Made by a program: the position numbers and the translations under genes
Assembly: GCF_040782645.1 (NCBI RefSeq)
Contig: NZ_CP160403.1
Span: 7,723,001 to 7,787,000, forward strand
Direction: 5' to 3'
Source of the DNA: Streptomyces sp. HUAS ZL42
Lineage (GTDB): Bacteria > Actinomycetota > Actinomycetes > Streptomycetales > Streptomycetaceae
Length of the DNA stretch: 64,000 nucleotides
Notes under the pieces: generated by a model
The model's database searches: none
What the model was told of the DNA's origin: nothing
The model's input: the letters and a program-made list of their open reading frames with translations, nothing else
Part shown: positions 51,822 to 61,042 of the stretch, one piece after another
Numbering within the stretch: position 1 is the stretch's first letter
Layout: the number at the start of each line of letters is the position of its first letter

Positions 51822-52889
51822 TCACTCGAACTCCGTGCCCCCCTTGCGCGTCAGATACGCCGGGCTCACCGCCTTCGCGATCGCCCGACTCCCGGTCACC
51901 GCGCTGTAGCGCTCGCCGACCGGTCGTATCACCACACCCTCCCGCAGATGCAGCCCCCGCCCGGACACCGTCTCCCGCCCGCTCGCGATCCCCAGCACCC
52001 GGTCGATGCCGTAAGGCCCTTCGAACAGCCGTGGCACCAGAGGCAGTTCACCGTCCAGCAGCCCCGCCGCATCCAGCCACCGCACCTGCCCGTCGACATC
52101 CGCGGACACGTCGAACACCGCATACCCCAGCGTGTCCCGCCGCCCGTCCGCCCCGTACGTGAGGTCCTGCACCCCCGCCCCGTACACCTCGCCGAAGATC
52201 CCCACCCGGCGCGCCCCCAGCCGCTCGGCCAGCCGCGCCGCCGCCTCGGCGACGCCGTGCCCCCGCACCGCCCGCCAGTAGAGATTGCGCGGATCCTCCT
52301 TCAGCGCCAGGGACTTCGCCCCGAACCCCTTGGAGGACACGTACACCCGGCCCGTGTCGGCGAGATACGTCAGCAGGCACGCCGAGCCGTGCAGTTTCTC
52401 GGTCAGGACCACAGCCTCGCCCGGTGTGAAAATCCCCGGGTAGCGCTGGATGTTCTCGATGTCGACCCAGGGCAGCAGATCGGGCGCCGGCTCGACCTCG
52501 CCGCTCATCGTGGGCGGGATCGGCGGCACCCACTTGGTGATGCCCAGCCGCTCCGCGAAGTCGGTTCCCTCGGCCGCCGCCCGCAGCAGGTCGACGTCCG
52601 CCAGCGCCTTCGGCCGGCACACGATGCCCTGGGACAGCTCACCGCGCAGCCGCACCGCCTTGACCCGGTCGGACCTGCTGCCCGCCAGTCGCCCGGTCAG
52701 CCCCAGTTCCTCGATCAGCTCGTCCGGCAGCACGGACTGCTCGGGGATGTACACGGCGGCGTCACCGGTGCGGTACGCACCCTTGGCGACGACGGCCCGG
52801 TACAGGCCCACCTGGGCCAGTTCGAGGGCGTCGGCGTTCGGATGCTCGTGGACGGTCAGCAGTTCGGCGGTGACTCGCAGCGTCGACAT
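51822..52889 (-). CDS. RNA ligase of the DRB0094 (Deinococcus Rnl) family
   Basis: A 355-residue protein. An N-terminal OB-like module (STLRVTAELLTVHEHPNADALELAQVG) precedes a nucleotidyltransferase domain with motif I TEKLHGSA (adenylated Lys165, the same position as in the Deinococcus enzyme as I recall), motif III-like RRVGIFGEVYG, motif IV LREGVVIRP and a C-terminal Lys (AIAKAVSPAYL). The family seals 3'-OH RNA ends in duplexes. Its role in Streptomyces is not known. ATG 52889 is preceded by a weak site. Confidence 0.9.
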   Translation of the reverse strand: MSTLRVTAELLTVHEHPNADALELAQVGLYRAVVAKGAYRTGDAAVYIPEQSVLPDELIEELGLTGRLAGSRSDRVKAVRLRGELSQGIVCRPKALADVDLLRAAAEGTDFAERLGITKWVPPIPPTMSGEVEPAPDLLPWVDIENIQRYPGIFTPGEAVVLTEKLHGSACLLTYLADTGRVYVSSKGFGAKSLALKEDPRNLYWRAVRGHGVAEAAARLAERLGARRVGIFGEVYGAGVQDLTYGADGRRDTLGYAVFDVSADVDGQVRWLDAAGLLDGELPLVPRLFEGPYGIDRVLGIASGRETVSGRGLHLREGVVIRPVGERYSAVTGSRAIAKAVSPAYLTRKGGTEFE

Positions 52890-53001
52890 GGGCTACTCCC
52901 GGACTGTTTCGGCGCGTCAAATGTGTTTCATCGCCTCCAACTGTCCGTACGGGAAAGGGGTGGAGCGACCGGAATTGCGGCTGGTAACGTCGCCGTCCCT
53001 C

Positions 53002-53730
53002 CTACGACGAGCGCCGGGCCCTCGCGTACCGGTCCAGTCCCTCCGTCACCAACTGGGCGTTGGACACGGCCCGTTCCCCGTCCGGCAGGACCAGCGTGTC
53101 CTCCAGGCCCATCCGGGTCGCGAGCCCCAGCCGCCCCGCCAGTCGCAGCACCGGCCAGGCGCCGCCGTCCTCGCCGTGCAGCAGCAGCGGGCGGCCGTGG
53201 GCGGATCCCAGGTCGGTCAGAAGCCTGCGCGCGGAGTCCTCGGCCGTCCGCGGGTCGGTGTCGGTGACCTCGGCGAGAACCCGCAGCACCCTGGGTCCGA
53301 GCGGCGAGACCGCGAACCGCCCCGCCCCGTCCGTGCCCGACCAGATGCCCGCCTCCACCCCCACACCCAGGTCGATCAGAACGGCCGCGAGCTCCTCCGC
53401 GCCGGGCTCGTGCCAGTTGACCGAGGCGTGGTCGGGCAGGACCGTCCAGGCGCGGACGCGTGAGAGGCGGGCCGCCGGATCCGGTTCGGCCCATGCGCCG
53501 GTGGTCACGCCGACCGGCACCGGCACGCGCGCCCGTATCGCCTCGAGCGTCGCCGCCACCACACGCGGCGACACCGTGTCCCGTCCGCAGGGAGTCCTGG
53601 GGTGGACGTGGACGTCCGTGGCCCCGGCCGCGACCGCCTCGGCCGCGGACTCGGCCAGCGCTTTCGGCGTCAGCGGTACCAGCGCACCATCGGTGGACCC
53701 TCGGCGCCCGTTGAGACAGACCTGCACCAT
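53002..53730 (-). CDS. BKACE (DUF849) beta-keto acid cleavage enzyme-like protein
   Basis: A 242-residue TIM-barrel protein of the beta-keto acid cleavage family. Metal ligands His41 and His43 lie in TDVHVHPRTPCG, and RMGLEDTLVLPDG supplies the conserved Glu near the C-terminus. Such enzymes split 3-keto acids with acetyl-CoA, as in lysine fermentation (Kce). The protein is shorter than typical Kce (about 280), missing some C-terminal helices. ATG 53730 (MVQVCLNG) gives the family start. Confidence 0.85.
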   Translation of the reverse strand: MVQVCLNGRRGSTDGALVPLTPKALAESAAEAVAAGATDVHVHPRTPCGRDTVSPRVVAATLEAIRARVPVPVGVTTGAWAEPDPAARLSRVRAWTVLPDHASVNWHEPGAEELAAVLIDLGVGVEAGIWSGTDGAGRFAVSPLGPRVLRVLAEVTDTDPRTAEDSARRLLTDLGSAHGRPLLLHGEDGGAWPVLRLAGRLGLATRMGLEDTLVLPDGERAVSNAQLVTEGLDRYARARRSS

Positions 53731-53791
53731 TCCTCGATGGTGCCAGGGGCTCGAAAGGGGGGTGCGGCATCCCCGGCGCACCCCCGTCGTA

Positions 53792-54394
53792 CTACGCCGA
53801 CACCAGAAGTCGCCCCCGCCGCGCGTACGCCAGGGCCTCGGGTGTGAGGACGGGCCGCGGTACGAGAATTCCGCAGTCCGTGCAGACCGGACCCGACGAC
53901 GGTTCGTGGTCCAGGTCGTCCTTCCAGAACAGGCGCTCTCCGCCGCACACCGGGCAGCCCGCCCCCGGCTCGCGCTCCAGTGCGGCGATCAGCCGGCGCA
54001 GCACCTCGGCCAGCGGTTCACGGGGGTGGACCCGAGGGTCGTCGCACCAGGCGACACCGAAACCGCCCCAGGTCAGCCGGTGCCAGTCGTCCACGCTGCC
54101 CGGCCTGCGCAACCCGTCGTGCTTCTCCTTCTTGCGGCGCTCGGCGAACTCGACCTCATAGGCGAGCCATACCGCCCGCGCCTCCTCCAACTCCACCAGT
54201 GCGGCCACGAGCCGCGCTGGATCGGGGGACCGGTCCTCGGGACCGAACCCGGCCCGGGAGCACAAGTGGTCCCAGGTCGCCCTGTGCCCGTAAGGAGCGA
54301 ACCGCTCCAGGCACTTGCGCAGCGAGTAGCGCCGCAGCGCCAGGTCGCAGCGCGGATCTCGCACCTGTCTCGCCAGACTCCGGAAACCGGCCAT
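53792..54394 (-). CDS. Hypothetical protein with C-terminal zinc ribbon
   Basis: A 200-residue protein. The N-terminal 130 residues are helical and charged (RSLARQVRDPRCDLALRRYSLRKCLERF, LVELEEARAVWLAYEVEFAERRKKEK). The C-terminus has CPVCGGE and CTDCGI pairs, a probable zinc ribbon. I do not recognise the family, though it may bind nucleic acid. GGAGGT stands before ATG 54394. Confidence 0.7.
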   Translation of the reverse strand: MAGFRSLARQVRDPRCDLALRRYSLRKCLERFAPYGHRATWDHLCSRAGFGPEDRSPDPARLVAALVELEEARAVWLAYEVEFAERRKKEKHDGLRRPGSVDDWHRLTWGGFGVAWCDDPRVHPREPLAEVLRRLIAALEREPGAGCPVCGGERLFWKDDLDHEPSSGPVCTDCGILVPRPVLTPEALAYARRGRLLVSA

Positions 54395-54686
54395 CGCCTT
54401 GCACCTCCGTCACACCTGCACCTGTACTTCGGTCACCTCGGCGTCGTCGCACGGACTTCGCGCGACGTCGCCGAATAGACGTATCGACACGCGATCCGGC
54501 TCCATCCGATTTCGGATGACCCCCCATAAGCCGTCCGTGCTTGTGCGCGCACCGCCCCCGGTTACCCCTGTGCGCGCCCGTGACGGCCGTGCCTGCCGTG
54601 CCGACACCAAAACTTGACGCATGTTCATCTTCAATCCCGGGGATACCGGCGGTAACGTCCGGCCACCCCCGTCGCTAGGAGCCGCC

Positions 54687-57473
54687 ATGCCACGGCGCAC
54701 CCCACGCAACGTTCTCGACAGACTGAGAACTCCCCGCACCTTTCCCGGGTTCCTGAAGACCGCGTCCATATGCGTCCTGATTGCCGGTCTTTTGACCCCT
54801 CTTTCCCAAGCGGCCGTAGCCGCCGAGGCCACGGCCGCGAACGACTACTGCGGCGGCCAGTGTTCCGACATCCTGCCGCCGGGTGAGAACGGCAACGCCA
54901 CCCTCGCCCAGATCCTCCTCAACCAGGCCTTCGGCACCCAGCCGGACCACGCGGAGGACCAGCTCGGCCCGTACGCCAACCTGGCCAAGGGCTACTCCAC
55001 CCTCACCAACGCCACGATCAACTCGTTCTTCAACGACGCGTCGTTCGGGGTCGCTTCCGATCAAGTCGCCTCCACGAAGAAGCCTGCGGGCCGCAGCGAC
55101 GTGACGATCGTCCGCGACAAGAAGACGGGTGTGCCGCACATCACCGGTACCACTCGATACGGGACGGAGTTCGGCGCCGGTTATGCCGCGGCTGAGGACC
55201 GGCTGTGGCTGATGGACGTGTTCCGTCATGTCGGACGCGGTCAGCTCACCTCCTTCGCGGGCGGCGCGGCCGGCAACCAGGGCCTTGAACAGCAGTTCTG
55301 GCGCAACGCGCCGTACACCGAGGCCGATCTGCAGGCCCAGATCGACAACGCCGTGGCGAGCAACGGCGCGCGCGGCCAGCAGGCGCTCGCCGACGCGGGC
55401 GCCTACATCGCGGGCATCAACGCCTACATCGACGCCTCCGACAGCGGCCGTTACTTCCCCGGCGAATACGTACTGACCGGCCACAAGGACTCGATCACCA
55501 ACGCCGGAACCATCGACCACTTCAAGCTCACCGACCTGGTAGCGCTGGGCTCCGTGATCGGCGCCCTGTTCGGCTCCGGAGGCGGCGGCGAGGTCAACAA
55601 CGCGATCTCACTGCTGACCGCCCAGGAGAAGTACGGCGTGGCGAAGGGCACCGAGGTCTGGGAGTCCTTCCGCGAGCGCAACGACCCCGAGGCCGTCGTC
55701 ACCGTCCACAACGGCGAGAGCTTCCCGTACGCGAGCAGGCCCGCCGACCCGCAGGGCGAGGCCCTGCCCGACGCCGGCACGGTCGTCGAGGAACCGCTCG
55801 TCTACGACCGTACGGGCAGCGCGGCGACCACCTCCGCGACGACCGCCTCCGCCACGGCGGCCGCGACCACCCTCAGCTCCGCCAAGCGCGGCATGTCCAA
55901 CGCCCTCGTGGTGAGCGGCAAGTACACCGCGAGCGGCCACCCGATCGCCGTCTTCGGCCCGCAGACCGGCTACTTCGCCCCGCAGCTGCTCATGCTGCAG
56001 GAGATCCAGGGCCCCGGCATCAGCGCCCGCGGCGCCTCCTTCGCGGGTCTGAGCATGTACGTCGAACTCGGTCGCGGCCAGGACTACTCGTGGAGCGCGA
56101 CGACCTCCGGCCAGGACATCATCGACACCTACGCCGTCGAACTGTGCCAGGACGACTACCACTACCTGTACCACGGCACCTGCACGGCCATGGACAAGGT
56201 CGAGCAGAAGAACTCCTGGACGCCGACGACGGCCGACGGGACGCCCGCGGGCTCGTACACGATGCGGGTCTGGCGCACGAAGTACGGTCCCGTGGAGTAC
56301 CGCGCGACCGTCGGCGGCAAGAAGGTCGCCTACACCACCCTGCGCTCCTCCTACCTGCACGAGGCCGACTCGATCATCGGCTTCCAGATGCTCAACGACC
56401 CCGACTACGTCAAGGGTCCGCAGGACTTCCAGAGCGCGGCGCAGCACATCAACTACACCTTCAACTGGTTCTACGCCGACTCCACGCACACCGCGTACTA
56501 CAACAGCGGCAACAACCCGGTGCGCGCGAGCGGCGTCGACGCCGAGTTCCCGGTGTGGGCGCAGGCGGCGTACGAGTGGAGGAACTGGAACCCGACGACC
56601 AACACGGCCGACTACACGGCGGCCTCCGCCCACCCCAACTCCATCGACCAGGACTACTACGTCTCCTGGAACAACAAGCAGGCCAAGGACTACACGACGG
56701 CCCCCTGGGGCGACGGGTCGGTGCACCGCGGCAACCTGCTCCAGGACCGGGTGAAGAAACTGGTCGCGGCCGGCGGCGTCACCCGGGCGTCGCTGGTCAA
56801 GGCGATGGCGGACGCGGCACTGGCCGACCTGCGGGCCGAGGACGTGCTGCCCGACCTGCTGAAGGTCGTCAACAGCTCCACGGTGACCGACTCCACGGCC
56901 GCCGCGGCGGTGAGCAAGCTCCAGACGTGGCTGTCGGCCGGTGGCAAGCGGACGGAGACCTCCGCCGGTTCGAAGGCGTACGCCAACGCCGACGCGATCC
57001 GTCTTCTGGACGCCTGGTGGCCGCTGCTGGTGAAGGCCGAGTTCCAACCCGGACTCGGATCCGACCTGTACACCGCCTTCACCAACAACCTGCCGGTCGA
57101 CGAGTCGCCGTCGGCGGGCCACGGCCCGACCGGGGCGCACGCCGGAAGCTCCTTCCAGTACGGCTGGTGGAGCTACGTCGACAAGGACATCCGGGCGGTG
57201 CTCGGTGAGTCCGTACAGGGACCGCTCGCCGACGAGTACTGCGGCGGCGGCAGCCTCACCGCCTGCCGGGACATCCTGATCAGCACGCTGAAGGAGGCCG
57301 CCGGCAAGACCGCCGCCCAGGTCTACCCCGGCGACGACCAGTGCTCGGCCGGCGACCAGTGGTGCGCCGACTCGATCGTCCAGCGCACCCTCGGCGGCAT
57401 CAAGCACGGCAAGATCAGCTGGCAGAACCGGCCCACCTTCCAGCAGGTGGTGGAGTTCACCTCGCACCGGTGA
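54687..57473 (+). CDS. Secreted penicillin-acylase-family (S45 Ntn) amidohydrolase
   Basis: A 928-residue pre-pro-enzyme. The signal peptide covers about 20-47 (LKTASICVLIAGLLTPLSQAAVA). The alpha part runs to about residue 403, and the self-processing nucleophile is Ser404 in AKRGMSNALVVSG, preceded by a low-complexity Ala/Thr linker that is probably excised. The beta part has PQTGYFAPQLLMLQE, VELGRGQDYSWSATTSGQD and FNWFYADSTHTAYYNSGNNP. Relatives include penicillin G acylase and N-acylhomoserine lactone or lipopeptide acylases. A CGG-Cys pair near each end (DYCGGQCSD and EYCGGGS) may bond. AGGAG precedes ATG 54687. The natural substrate is unknown. Confidence 0.92.
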   Translation: MPRRTPRNVLDRLRTPRTFPGFLKTASICVLIAGLLTPLSQAAVAAEATAANDYCGGQCSDILPPGENGNATLAQILLNQAFGTQPDHAEDQLGPYANLAKGYSTLTNATINSFFNDASFGVASDQVASTKKPAGRSDVTIVRDKKTGVPHITGTTRYGTEFGAGYAAAEDRLWLMDVFRHVGRGQLTSFAGGAAGNQGLEQQFWRNAPYTEADLQAQIDNAVASNGARGQQALADAGAYIAGINAYIDASDSGRYFPGEYVLTGHKDSITNAGTIDHFKLTDLVALGSVIGALFGSGGGGEVNNAISLLTAQEKYGVAKGTEVWESFRERNDPEAVVTVHNGESFPYASRPADPQGEALPDAGTVVEEPLVYDRTGSAATTSATTASATAAATTLSSAKRGMSNALVVSGKYTASGHPIAVFGPQTGYFAPQLLMLQEIQGPGISARGASFAGLSMYVELGRGQDYSWSATTSGQDIIDTYAVELCQDDYHYLYHGTCTAMDKVEQKNSWTPTTADGTPAGSYTMRVWRTKYGPVEYRATVGGKKVAYTTLRSSYLHEADSIIGFQMLNDPDYVKGPQDFQSAAQHINYTFNWFYADSTHTAYYNSGNNPVRASGVDAEFPVWAQAAYEWRNWNPTTNTADYTAASAHPNSIDQDYYVSWNNKQAKDYTTAPWGDGSVHRGNLLQDRVKKLVAAGGVTRASLVKAMADAALADLRAEDVLPDLLKVVNSSTVTDSTAAAAVSKLQTWLSAGGKRTETSAGSKAYANADAIRLLDAWWPLLVKAEFQPGLGSDLYTAFTNNLPVDESPSAGHGPTGAHAGSSFQYGWWSYVDKDIRAVLGESVQGPLADEYCGGGSLTACRDILISTLKEAAGKTAAQVYPGDDQCSAGDQWCADSIVQRTLGGIKHGKISWQNRPTFQQVVEFTSHR

Positions 57474-57490
57474 CGCACGACGGCGGCGGG

Positions 57491-58810
57491 TCAGCGGATG
57501 CGGCCCGCCGCCACCACCACCTGCGCGAGTTCCCGGTGCACGATGTCGCTGTGCGCGCCGCTGGGCGCCCCGCCGCGCCTGACCACCTCTGCCGCGTCGA
57601 TGTTCACGCATCCCTGCGTCGGCAGCGGTGCGCGCAGCGCCTCGGCGAGCTTCAACGCGCGCGTTCCCGGTACCGCCTGCACGCCGTCGTGCCCCATGGC
57701 GCCCCACTTGGCGCCCAGCGCAGGCCCGATCCCGAACTCCTCGACCGCCCCCTGCGCGTCGCCCGCCATGCGTGAGGCCAGCGGGTAGAACGTGCCGAGA
57801 GCCGCGTCGTGCTTCGAGTAGCAGCACACCAGGGGGCCGTCGATGCGGTTCTGCTGCCCCTGCAGAACGCCTCCCGCGCGCGCGTCGTGCGGCAGGCGGG
57901 CCGCGAACGCATAGTGGGAGAAGGCACCTTGGAGCAGTGTCACGGACTTCACCGTGTGCACACCCTCCGGCAGCCCGCGCAGCGCGAACGACACCAGTCG
58001 CCCGCCGAAGCTGTGCCCGACGAGATGCACCCGTACGTCCGGTGCCGCACCGGCCAGTCGGCCGATCACCGGGCCGAGCCCACGCTCGCCGACTGTCCCC
58101 GCGCGCCGCTTCATCGCGTAGTACGTCGCCTGCCGCAGCAACTCCTGCGCGCCGTCCCAGGGATTGGGCAGCGCGAACCCTTCGGCCCCGTCCGGGGATT
58201 CGAGCCGGGCCAGCGCCTGCGCGAACTCCTCGCAGGCCACCGCGGTGGACCCGGAGAGCATGTCGGGTTCGTCCTGCGGCACCCCCTCCGCCAGCGTGTC
58301 CGCCGCGAACAGTGCCTGCGGCCCCGGCGGTACGACGTCCACGAGCAGCCGCACGAGCCGCCCGAACTCCTCGAGCTCGGCCTCCTCGCGCGGCTGCTGG
58401 TCCAGCATCCGCGCGATCTGGTCCACCACGGTCGCCCGCCCCGGGAACGTCTCCAGGAGCGCGTGCCGGGTGTCCTTGTCGAGCGCGGGGCGCGGTGTCT
58501 CCTGGGCCGCCACGGACCGCGGGAAGTCCGGGATCGGCTCGTCCGAGAACCGCATCGAGGGCCACACCACGCCCACGTACCCGATCCGGGCCCCCGGCGC
58601 CAGCTCGGGGAACGGCGCGAAGAAGCGGCTGTAGAGACGGGTCGCGCCCGAGCGGTCGCTGTTCCAGCCGTGCGAGAAGACGACCAGGTCACGCACGCGC
58701 CGCTCCCGCACCCCAGCCAGCAGCCGGTCCCGCCGCCCGCCGTCGACGTCCCCGTCCGCGTCGAAGGTCAGCTCCCAGTAGGGAGTCACGCTCATTGCCG
58801 GCTCTGCCAT
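57491..58810 (-). CDS. Alpha/beta hydrolase (serine lipase-like)
   Basis: A 439-residue protein with no signal peptide. The core has LVVFSHGWNSD (oxyanion), VHLVGHSFGGRLVSFAL (nucleophile Ser in GHSFG) and a later VCCYSKHDAALGTFYP with possible acid/His. The N-terminal domain before the fold is family-specific and the last 60 residues include VNIDAAEVVRRGG. ATG 58810 (MAEPAM) has GAGGGGA upstream; ATG 58795 is an alternative. It converges on the penicillin-acylase gene with 17 bp between stops. Confidence 0.82.
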   Translation of the reverse strand: MAEPAMSVTPYWELTFDADGDVDGGRRDRLLAGVRERRVRDLVVFSHGWNSDRSGATRLYSRFFAPFPELAPGARIGYVGVVWPSMRFSDEPIPDFPRSVAAQETPRPALDKDTRHALLETFPGRATVVDQIARMLDQQPREEAELEEFGRLVRLLVDVVPPGPQALFAADTLAEGVPQDEPDMLSGSTAVACEEFAQALARLESPDGAEGFALPNPWDGAQELLRQATYYAMKRRAGTVGERGLGPVIGRLAGAAPDVRVHLVGHSFGGRLVSFALRGLPEGVHTVKSVTLLQGAFSHYAFAARLPHDARAGGVLQGQQNRIDGPLVCCYSKHDAALGTFYPLASRMAGDAQGAVEEFGIGPALGAKWGAMGHDGVQAVPGTRALKLAEALRAPLPTQGCVNIDAAEVVRRGGAPSGAHSDIVHRELAQVVVAAGRIR

Positions 58811-58909
58811 GACAGGTCCCCTCATCCCCCGTAGCGGTGCGCGATGTGGCGCATCGTCCTGCCAACGGACCGGATTGGCCATACGTCACGGCACATCCGT
58901 ACATATGAC

Positions 58910-60142
58910 TCATTCGTACATGAGGTACTCCCGCCGTACCCTCCGGAACGCCGCCAGCTCCTCCCGCCAGCCCGCCACCACCTCGTCGGTGTCCGCGCCC
59001 GCGTCGATCGCCGTGCGCACCCGGCTGGAACCGGTGAGCTTGTCGATCCAGTTGTCCGGGCGCCAGGCGAAGCCGCTCCATACGTGCTTGGCGGTCACCA
59101 GGAGGGCGATGCCGGTGCGTACGGGGTCGTACGCGTCCCGGTCGTGCACATGGATCTGCACCCCTCCGATCGTCTTGCCCTGGAACTTGGAGAAGGTGGG
59201 CGCGAAGTACGCCTCCCTGAAGTGCACACCGGGCAGCCCGAGTCCGTTCACCGCGGCGGCCCACCGCCCGTCGAGGCCCTCCGCGCCGAGGAGTTCGAAG
59301 GGGCGGGTCGTGCCGCGGCCCTCGGAGAGGTTCGTTCCCTCGAAGAGGCACGTGCCGCAGTAGACGAGGGCCGTGTCGGGTGTCGGCATGTTCGGGCTCG
59401 GCGATACCCACGGCAGCCCCGAGGCGTCGTACCGGTCGGAGCGCCGCCATCCGCTCATCGGTACGGTGTCCAGCGCCACCGGCGAGGTCAGGAACTCCCC
59501 GTTGAACAGCCGTGCCAGCTCCGCGACCGTCATCCCGTGCGCCTGGGAGATCGGCTGCCGGCCGACGAAACTGGCGAACTCCTCGTGCAGGACCGGGCCT
59601 TGCGCGGACCGCCCGGTCACGGGGTTCGGCCGGTCGAGGACGACGAAGCGTTTGCCGGCGAGCCCGGCCGCCTCCATGCAGTCGTACAGAGTCCAGATGT
59701 ACGTGTAGAAGCGGGCGCCGACGTCCTGGATGTCGAAGACGATCGTGTCGACGCCGGAGGCGGTGAAGATGTCGGCCAGTGGCTGACCGCTCTTGAGGTA
59801 CGTGTCGTGGACGGGGAGTCCGGTGGCCGGGTCGTCGTAGCGGCCCTCGGAGCCGCCGGCCTGGGCGGTGCCGCGGAATCCGTGTTCCGGGCCGAAGACG
59901 GCGATCAGGTTCACTCGGGTGTCGGCGTGCATGACGTCGACGATGTGGCGTACGTCCCGGGTCACGCCGGTGGGGTTGGTGACAATGCCGATGCGCTGGC
60001 CGCTGAGAAGTCTGTAGCTGTTTCCGGCGAGGCGTTCAAAGCCGGTTTGTGTGTGGCGCCGGGCGCTGGAGGGTGGGGATGCTTTGGGGAGAGCCAGGGC
60101 TGCCGGGGTTGCTGTGAGAAGGGTTCGTCTGCGTAGGCGCAT
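58910..60142 (-). CDS. DUF1343/NamZ-like exo-N-acetylmuramidase, Tat-type signal
   Basis: A 410-residue exported protein. The N-terminus RRRTLLTATPAALAL has twin arginines and a hydrophobic stretch, so Tat export is likely. DUF1343 blocks are RIGIVTNPTGVTRD, AVFGPEHGFRG, GSEGRYDDPATGLPVHD, TIVFDIQDVGARFYTYIWTLYDCM, SQAHGMTVAELARLFN and CLFEGTNLSEGRGTTRPFELLGAEG. Bacillus YbbC/NamZ, the studied member, removes MurNAc from non-reducing ends of peptidoglycan. GGGAGG stands before ATG 60142. It probably acts in cell-wall turnover. Confidence 0.9.
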   Translation of the reverse strand: MRLRRRTLLTATPAALALPKASPPSSARRHTQTGFERLAGNSYRLLSGQRIGIVTNPTGVTRDVRHIVDVMHADTRVNLIAVFGPEHGFRGTAQAGGSEGRYDDPATGLPVHDTYLKSGQPLADIFTASGVDTIVFDIQDVGARFYTYIWTLYDCMEAAGLAGKRFVVLDRPNPVTGRSAQGPVLHEEFASFVGRQPISQAHGMTVAELARLFNGEFLTSPVALDTVPMSGWRRSDRYDASGLPWVSPSPNMPTPDTALVYCGTCLFEGTNLSEGRGTTRPFELLGAEGLDGRWAAAVNGLGLPGVHFREAYFAPTFSKFQGKTIGGVQIHVHDRDAYDPVRTGIALLVTAKHVWSGFAWRPDNWIDKLTGSSRVRTAIDAGADTDEVVAGWREELAAFRRVRREYLMYE

Positions 60143-60225
60143 GTGATGACCTCCCGTGGGCACGGTATGTGCTTCCGCGGGTTGTGGGGAGCCTGCGGGT
60201 CCGTTGCGGTCACCCTTTCCCACAA

Positions 60226-60245
60226 CATACCGACCGGTTAGTCTG
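60226..60245. promoter_or_regulatory. TetR-operator-like CATACCGACCGGTTAGTCTG
   Basis: A 20-bp element 32 bp before the SDR gene, overlapping a TAGTCT -10-like box. It matches the element at 44279-44298 at 17 of 20 bases, and its CCGACCGG core suggests autoregulation by the TetR at the end of this operon. Confidence 0.6.
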
Positions 60246-60277
60246 GCCGGCAGCAGAGCCGCAGCCGAAGGAGACCG

Positions 60278-61042
60278 ATGGTGGAAGCCGTTCAGGGTGC
60301 TGGAGTCGTCGTCACCGGGGCGGGGGGTGGGATCGGAGCCGCCCTGGCCCGTCGCTTCGCCGCGGAGGGGGCCCGGGTCGTCGTCAATGACCTGGATGCG
60401 GACAAGGCCGAGGCCGTCGCCGACGAGATCGGTGGCATCGCCGTGCCGGGGGACGCCTCCGCGATCGTCGGTGAGGCGAAGGACGCGCTCGGCGGCACCG
60501 TCGACGTCTACTGCGCCAACGCCGGAGTCGCCTCGGGCGGTTCCGAGGCCGCCGGTGAAGCAGTCTGGGCGCTCGCCTGGGACGTCAACGTCATGGCGCA
60601 CGTCCGTGCGGCCGAGGCGCTGCTTCCGGAGTGGCTGGAGCGTGGCAGCGGGCGTTTCGTGTCCACCGTCTCCGCCGCCGGGCTGCTGACGATGATCGGC
60701 GCCGCGCCCTACAGCGTCACCAAGCACGGCGCGTACGCCTTCGCCGAGTGGCTGTCGCTGACGTACCGCCACCGCGGGATCAAGGTCCACGCGATCTGTC
60801 CGCAGGGCGTCCGCACCGACATGCTTGCCGCCGCCGGCAGTGCGGGCGACCTGGTGCTCCAGCCGACCGCGATCGAACCGGCGGAGGTCGCCGACGCGCT
60901 GTTCAAGGGCATCGAGGAGGACCGCTTCCTGATCCTGCCGCACCCCGAGGTCGCCGGGTACTACCAGGCCAGGGCCGCCGAGCCCGATCGCTGGCTGACG
61001 AACATGAACCACATCCAGCAGAAGTGGGAGGCCGGGCGGTGA
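60278..61042 (+). CDS. Short-chain dehydrogenase/reductase
   Basis: A 254-residue SDR. The cofactor motif is TGAGGGIG (residues 13-20), Asp near VVNDLDADKAEA, catalytic Ser132 and Tyr145-x3-Lys149 in PYSVTKHG. It oxidises or reduces a hydroxy/keto group with NAD(P). GAAGGAG precedes ATG 60278. Its stop overlaps the AMP-ligase GTG (GTGA), and the TetR follows, forming a three-gene operon with the operator in front. The last segment (NHIQQKWEAGR) is outside the core. Confidence 0.92.
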   Translation: MVEAVQGAGVVVTGAGGGIGAALARRFAAEGARVVVNDLDADKAEAVADEIGGIAVPGDASAIVGEAKDALGGTVDVYCANAGVASGGSEAAGEAVWALAWDVNVMAHVRAAEALLPEWLERGSGRFVSTVSAAGLLTMIGAAPYSVTKHGAYAFAEWLSLTYRHRGIKVHAICPQGVRTDMLAAAGSAGDLVLQPTAIEPAEVADALFKGIEEDRFLILPHPEVAGYYQARAAEPDRWLTNMNHIQQKWEAGR

